Shown here in pieces: positions 7,030 through 9,877 of a stretch of 9,877 bases of DNA. Under the pieces are notes generated by a model. It was given only the letters and a program-made list of their open reading frames with translations, ran no database searches and had not been told where the DNA came from. A program made the position numbers and the translations under genes. Within the stretch, counting starts at the first letter, position 1, and every line of letters starts with the position of its first letter. Source of the DNA: an uncultured Oscillospiraceae bacterium. Its GTDB lineage: Bacteria > Bacillota > Clostridia > Oscillospirales > Acutalibacteraceae. Where the stretch lies: contig URNF01000078.1 in the NCBI GenBank assembly GCA_900549155.1, forward strand, positions 1 through 9,877. The letters are read 5' to 3'.

Positions 7030-7875
7030 ATGCTGACGATTCCTGAGACCAACGAATTAACTTTGCGGTCATCTATTATCCAGAAGATTAATCTAATCTT
7101 CAATGATGATGAATATACCTTCGAAGCCTTTATCTTGATGAAAGGCGATCATACTCTAAAGAAATTTGTCCTTTATGAGGGAGCACCTCAAAGGAGAAGT
7201 GATACATCTGTAAATTTCAAGAAAAAGCTCCAACTGTCTATCGCTGAATCAATTAGGCGTAAATTTGCAGATGAGTCCGCTGAGTATGATCATGCCGACA
7301 ATATCGCTAATAACCAAAATAAGTTCTATGTTATACCTCAAACAACTGATTATTCGCCTTTTGCTGCAGTCTGTACAACGATTCAAACCTATGATAGCTA
7401 TCGAGTTACTGACCGCGAAAATGCCGAAGGTATTTTCTTCCGCTATCAACGCGGAGAACAGATAATTTGGGCTTACCAGTATTTTTGGCCTAATGCAATT
7501 CCCAACAGGAAGGGATTAGCTTTTCATGTCATCCCTCAAGATGATGTCTTTACAGAATTAAAAAAGCCCATTTTAGCAATTAGTCAAAAGGTTGATTTAC
7601 TGATTATTGATAACAATATCATCACAAATGACATTAATCTTCTCCAAACGCACTACGATTTCGAACATTATATTCGAGTTTCGGCGCGAAGTGTTGCGTC
7701 TGAAATTACAACCCTTAGTTTAGTTTCAAATATGGGCAAAGTAGCTGACTATATTTCACGAAGCAAGCTGACTTATGCAAAAAAGATGTTGCGCATTAAA
7801 AATTCCAAAGTGCTTACTAAAAGCAAGGAGGAATTATATATTAAAATTACAACGCTTCCCCGATGGAGCGGATAA
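7030..7875 (+). CDS. kwaB: KwaB-like DUF4868 protein, cut by an in-frame TAA
   Basis: The product is 281 aa and soluble, with no signal peptide. The N-terminal part (1-130) is variable. The second half carries features I associate with DUF4868: a hydrophobic strand VDLLIID (188-194), then HYDFEHYIRV (208-217) with the F-E pair, and a charged helical region (236-262). In Kiwa, KwaB is the cytosolic partner of membrane KwaA and acts on phage DNA processes. Start ATG 7030 follows AGGTGGTG (7015-7022), which overlaps the kwaA stop, so the two genes form one operon. The frame ends at TAA 7873-7875 within a sequence reading LPRWSG-stop-FDLDEE, and the same frame continues to 8034. Family members usually exceed 300 aa, so this one is probably truncated by a nonsense mutation, or the stop is a sequencing error. 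Confidence 0.72.
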   Translation: MLTIPETNELTLRSSIIQKINLIFNDDEYTFEAFILMKGDHTLKKFVLYEGAPQRRSDTSVNFKKKLQLSIAESIRRKFADESAEYDHADNIANNQNKFYVIPQTTDYSPFAAVCTTIQTYDSYRVTDRENAEGIFFRYQRGEQIIWAYQYFWPNAIPNRKGLAFHVIPQDDVFTELKKPILAISQKVDLLIIDNNIITNDINLLQTHYDFEHYIRVSARSVASEITTLSLVSNMGKVADYISRSKLTYAKKMLRIKNSKVLTKSKEELYIKITTLPRWSG

Positions 7876-8034
7876 TTTGACTTGGATGAGGAAACCCATA
7901 CTATCGTATTGAGAAATTACGGCCAGGTAGAAAACCTCATTGATTTGTTGGACGAGCGGTATACCAGGTCTGATGTAACCGATGAAGAATACGATACCAG
8001 TGCCAAAAAGTGGGTTGAACCTGCTTCTCAGTAA
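7876..8034 (+). pseudogene. Detached C-terminal 52 codons of the kwaB-like gene
   Basis: Reading on in the kwaB frame after TAA 7873-7875 gives 52 sense codons and then TAA at 8032-8034. The peptide is well formed: it starts FDLDEETHTIVL, has a probable helix NLIDLLDERYTRSD and ends in a polar tail. The joined protein would be 334 codons long with a single stop at codon 282. A one-base change from AAA, CAA or GAA would create the stop. No start codon with a ribosome binding site precedes this piece, so it is unlikely to be translated by itself. Confidence 0.7.
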
Positions 8035-8131
8035 CCTTGTTTGCTTAGGTCAAAATTATGTCAAATTTGATATAACGTTTTTTGTATTAATCTGAAGATA
8101 TTGAGTCAAAACTACCATCTCAACAACGTCA

Positions 8132-8178
8132 CACCGGCATGGGGTGGGTTCTTAATGCCCTATGCCGGTGTTTTCTTT
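8132..8178 (+). terminator. Terminator closing the Kiwa-like operon
   Basis: CACCGGCAT (8132-8140) pairs perfectly with ATGCCGGTG (8162-8170), with an extra GGG/CCC pairing inside, followed by TTTTCTTTACTTTTT. The hairpin lies about 100 bases after the natural kwaB end. The antisense integrase relic ends on its far side, so it separates converging units. Confidence 0.75.
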
Positions 8179-8700
8179 ACTTTTTGCACTTCTTCCCCCG
8201 CCCATCAACTTCGTCCAGAGTCATCAACCGCTTTGAATCCGCAATCTTTGCCTTCAGCTTCTCCTCGCAGGTATGGGCGTAGGCATCGTGGGCGTGTTTC
8301 TTGTCGTCGTGCCATTTGGAGGAATAGCGTCCCTCAAAGAGATGGTCGTTGATTTCAGTGACGGAGCTGGTGCCAGACTTGCGCTTCGGCCCACATAGGG
8401 CTTGGAGTCGGTCATCCTCGGCTTTGCCGCCATGGCCGGGTCAGTTTCCTGCCCCGGCTGTGAAGCGACCTCCTGCGGCGCTGCTTTGCCGGTGCAATGG
8501 TTGATGTTGGCAGCGGCGGTGCGTTGCATGTCATCGGTAACGCGGGTGTAGACTTCCAGCGCGGTGAGGCAATCTTCCTTCACCGGGGACGAGAGCGTCC
8601 ACATTCTTCTCTCTTATATATACTCCAACAGCACTTCCACCATGGTGGGCAGCAGGATAATTTTGTGGATGGAGTTCTTCGTCTCGAGCACGCTGGTTAC
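8177..8700 (-). pseudogene. Tyrosine recombinase (integrase) relic, C-terminal part only
   Basis: Read on the minus strand, fragments of one phage/ICE-type tyrosine integrase appear in order. First comes ETKNSIHKIILLP (around 8640-8685), from the catalytic domain's TK-S-RTI-LP region. An in-frame TAA (8614-8616) follows, then SSPVKEDC (about 8565-8590). EVYTRVTDDMQ (around 8520-8556) carries the likely nucleophilic tyrosine. KPYVG near 8390-8400 ends that frame. After a frameshift near 8388 the next frame gives INDHLFEGRYS and a charged tail ending at stop 8177-8179. Between SPVKEDC and the tyrosine only a few residues remain where some 60 are expected, so the HxLRH catalytic segment is deleted. 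Three independent lesions and a missing N-terminus mean it cannot be active. It shows that an integrative element once occupied this site. This relic also accounts for most of the 800-bp stretch without an intact gene. Confidence 0.75.
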
Positions 8701-8836
8701 ATGACAAGAATGTAGTTAAGAGACTGAAAATAGGAGAGCATTACTTCTATCTTAAAGTGCTTTAGTTGGATGGTAGTATCACATTTATCTTAGCTATGGC
8801 AGTATAGCAAATCATATTAGGAGGGATATATCATCT

Positions 8837-9775
8837 ATGGGCCCAGGAAAAGCGTTCGAATTATTTGTTAAGCGTATCCTTATTCATATTGGATTTTCCG
8901 AAGTAGTATCTGACGGTTTGTATATCTATGATGGGGCTCCCGGTCAAATGATTCAGGGACTGGGTGAGGCCCATAATGCAGATGTATTACTGGAGCCGCC
9001 AGTCCAAACTCCCTTCTATTCAAAGACAAGACTTCTTATCGAGTGCAAAGACTATAGGGCAAAGATTAGCCTTAATGTAGTAAGGAGCGCTCTCGGTTTG
9101 CGAGAAGATATCAACAATTTCAATATTGTCGATATGGCCGAATTGAAAGCTCGCCGCCGCCAAAATCGCCGAGTACTCCCACCGATTTTTGATCAGTATT
9201 CCTATCAAGTCGCAATTGCAGCATTGTCTGGATTTACGACGCAAGCGCAAGAGTTTGCTGCTACATATCGAATTCCCCTGATTGAATTCAATAAGCTTCC
9301 GTTTTGGAGCGATTTTTGCCAGGCAATCGGATATGATAATTTTAATTTCAATTCCAGAAGAGTTAATTTTGATATGATTGATACTGAAAATCAGTTACTT
9401 GAATTAGCAGATAGAATCGGTCAGCGTATGGCGGTGGCGATTACAAATTCTGGGCAAATGCTATTTTTGTACCATGTAACAGATGGACGCATCAATTTTA
9501 ACGAATACTATTCGTTACATTGGGTGGATCCCCAAAAGCCTTGGATTTTAAGGTCTGGCCGCGAAGAATATCTATTTCAGTTACCAGAAAGTATACTAAA
9601 AGTATGGTTAAATAAATCGACAGATGAGCTTGGAATGAAACGTGAGGCTATTAACTGTAAAGCCAATTTGCTTTCCAACATGGTTGTTTATTATACCGAG
9701 GATGGTCAACCAGCAATTAAGATGATATCTATTAATCGTTTCCAGTTGGAAGACGTAATCAATCGTCTAAGGTAA
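8837..9775 (+). CDS. Mrr-like PD-(D/E)xK endonuclease, probable defence nuclease
   Basis: This is a 312-aa soluble protein. The N-terminal half fits the Mrr/type IV restriction-endonuclease fold. GKAFE at residues 4-8 gives the helix glutamate, NADVLLEPP at 47-55 supplies the first catalytic aspartate (D49), and LIECKDYR at 67-74 supplies the E-x-K pair (E69, K71). VRSALGLRED (82-91) follows where Mrr domains have their conserved helix. Mrr-type enzymes cut DNA, often modified DNA, and are common in defence islands. Residues from about 175 to 312 have no domain I recognise. ATG 8837 follows a consensus AGGAGGG (8819-8825) 11 bases upstream. No methyltransferase or helicase partner is visible in the window. 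The gene stands alone after the integrase relic and is as AT-rich as the Kiwa-like pair. All predicted catalytic residues are present, so it looks functional. Confidence 0.75.
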   Translation: MGPGKAFELFVKRILIHIGFSEVVSDGLYIYDGAPGQMIQGLGEAHNADVLLEPPVQTPFYSKTRLLIECKDYRAKISLNVVRSALGLREDINNFNIVDMAELKARRRQNRRVLPPIFDQYSYQVAIAALSGFTTQAQEFAATYRIPLIEFNKLPFWSDFCQAIGYDNFNFNSRRVNFDMIDTENQLLELADRIGQRMAVAITNSGQMLFLYHVTDGRINFNEYYSLHWVDPQKPWILRSGREEYLFQLPESILKVWLNKSTDELGMKREAINCKANLLSNMVVYYTEDGQPAIKMISINRFQLEDVINRLR

Positions 9776-9800
9776 TAGCGCAAATTTTATATCGAATTAC

Positions 9801-9839
9801 CCCCGACATGAGTACCAATGGATTGGCCCCATGTCGGGG
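9801..9839. terminator. Composite hairpin between converging genes, possible bidirectional terminator
   Basis: CCCCGACATG (9801-9810) pairs perfectly with CATGTCGGGG (9830-9839). Inside it a second hairpin, CCAAT/ATTGG (9815-9819 with 9822-9826), is separated by a small internal loop. It lies 25 bases after the nuclease gene and six bases from a minus-strand stop. Neither side has a good T tract, so a pausing, attachment-site or element-end role is also possible. Confidence 0.45.
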
Positions 9840-9845
9840 ATGAGT

Positions 9846-9877
9846 TTACTTTCCGGCCCGCTTGCCTTTCTTCTCCT
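9846..9877 (-). CDS. Possible 3' end of a minus-strand gene running off the right edge
   Basis: Minus-strand codons read EKKGKRAGK and then TAA (9846-9848). A lysine-rich tail followed by AAG-TAA, with a hairpin six bases beyond the stop, has the same architecture as the integrase relic's end at 8177. It could therefore be the end of a second, perhaps intact, integrase. Only about ten codons are visible, so this is a weak call. Confidence 0.25.
   Translation of the reverse strand, partial: EKKGKRAGK

Noticed and set aside
8497..8715. Short plus-strand frame of 72 codons.
   Set aside because: It is the complement of the integrase relic, has no ribosome binding site and has no recognisable content.
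6263..9877. CRISPR array or tandem repeats in the accessory region.
   Set aside because: No regularly spaced repeats were seen; the only repeated structures are terminator-like hairpins.

Overview
The left 60% of this window (about 1-5,900) is GC-rich core chromosome with ATG, GTG and TTG starts, tight gene packing and strong GGAGG-type ribosome binding sites. The gene set (typA, a ComEC/Rec2 protein, holA, a small Toprim/DUF4093 protein) and the relatives of the damaged integrase on the right suggest a high-GC gut Clostridia (Bacillota), most likely the Oscillospirales/Ruminococcaceae group. This placement is inferred from protein character, not from a marker gene.

Layout. A tRNA-Pro(GGG) missing its first two bases opens the window and is closed by a strong terminator. 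Four genes then run on the plus strand with almost no gaps: typA (ribosome-associated GTPase), comEC (DNA-uptake channel with a degenerate C-terminal metallo-beta-lactamase-like domain), holA (DNA polymerase III delta) and an RNase M5-like Toprim/DUF4093 protein. A near-consensus promoter overlaps the end of the last gene. It points into the 5' half of a tRNA-Pro(TGG) that stops abruptly at the end of its anticodon loop. After about 185 nt of unassigned, possibly folded sequence comes an intact tRNA-Pro(TGG) with its own 17-bp terminator.

From about 6,260 the sequence becomes AT-rich and accessory. The first unit is a two-gene operon resembling the Kiwa antiphage system: a small four-helix membrane protein (KwaA-like) and a DUF4868 protein (KwaB-like). 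The kwaB frame is broken by one in-frame TAA; beyond it the same frame continues for 52 codons with a plausible family C-terminus. Next comes a minus-strand tyrosine integrase relic with an internal stop, a deletion that removed the catalytic HxLRH region, and a frameshift. It is followed by an apparently intact PD-(D/E)xK (Mrr-like) nuclease gene. At the right edge, a composite hairpin faces what looks like the last codons of another minus-strand gene.

Interpretation. The core block supports translation, DNA uptake, replication and RNA processing. The right side looks like a defence island attached to a tRNA-Pro locus by past integrase-mediated events and now partly decayed. The best leads are the Kiwa-like pair with its single-codon lesion, the half tRNA with an intact promoter, and the Mrr-like nuclease with an unrecognised C-terminal half.
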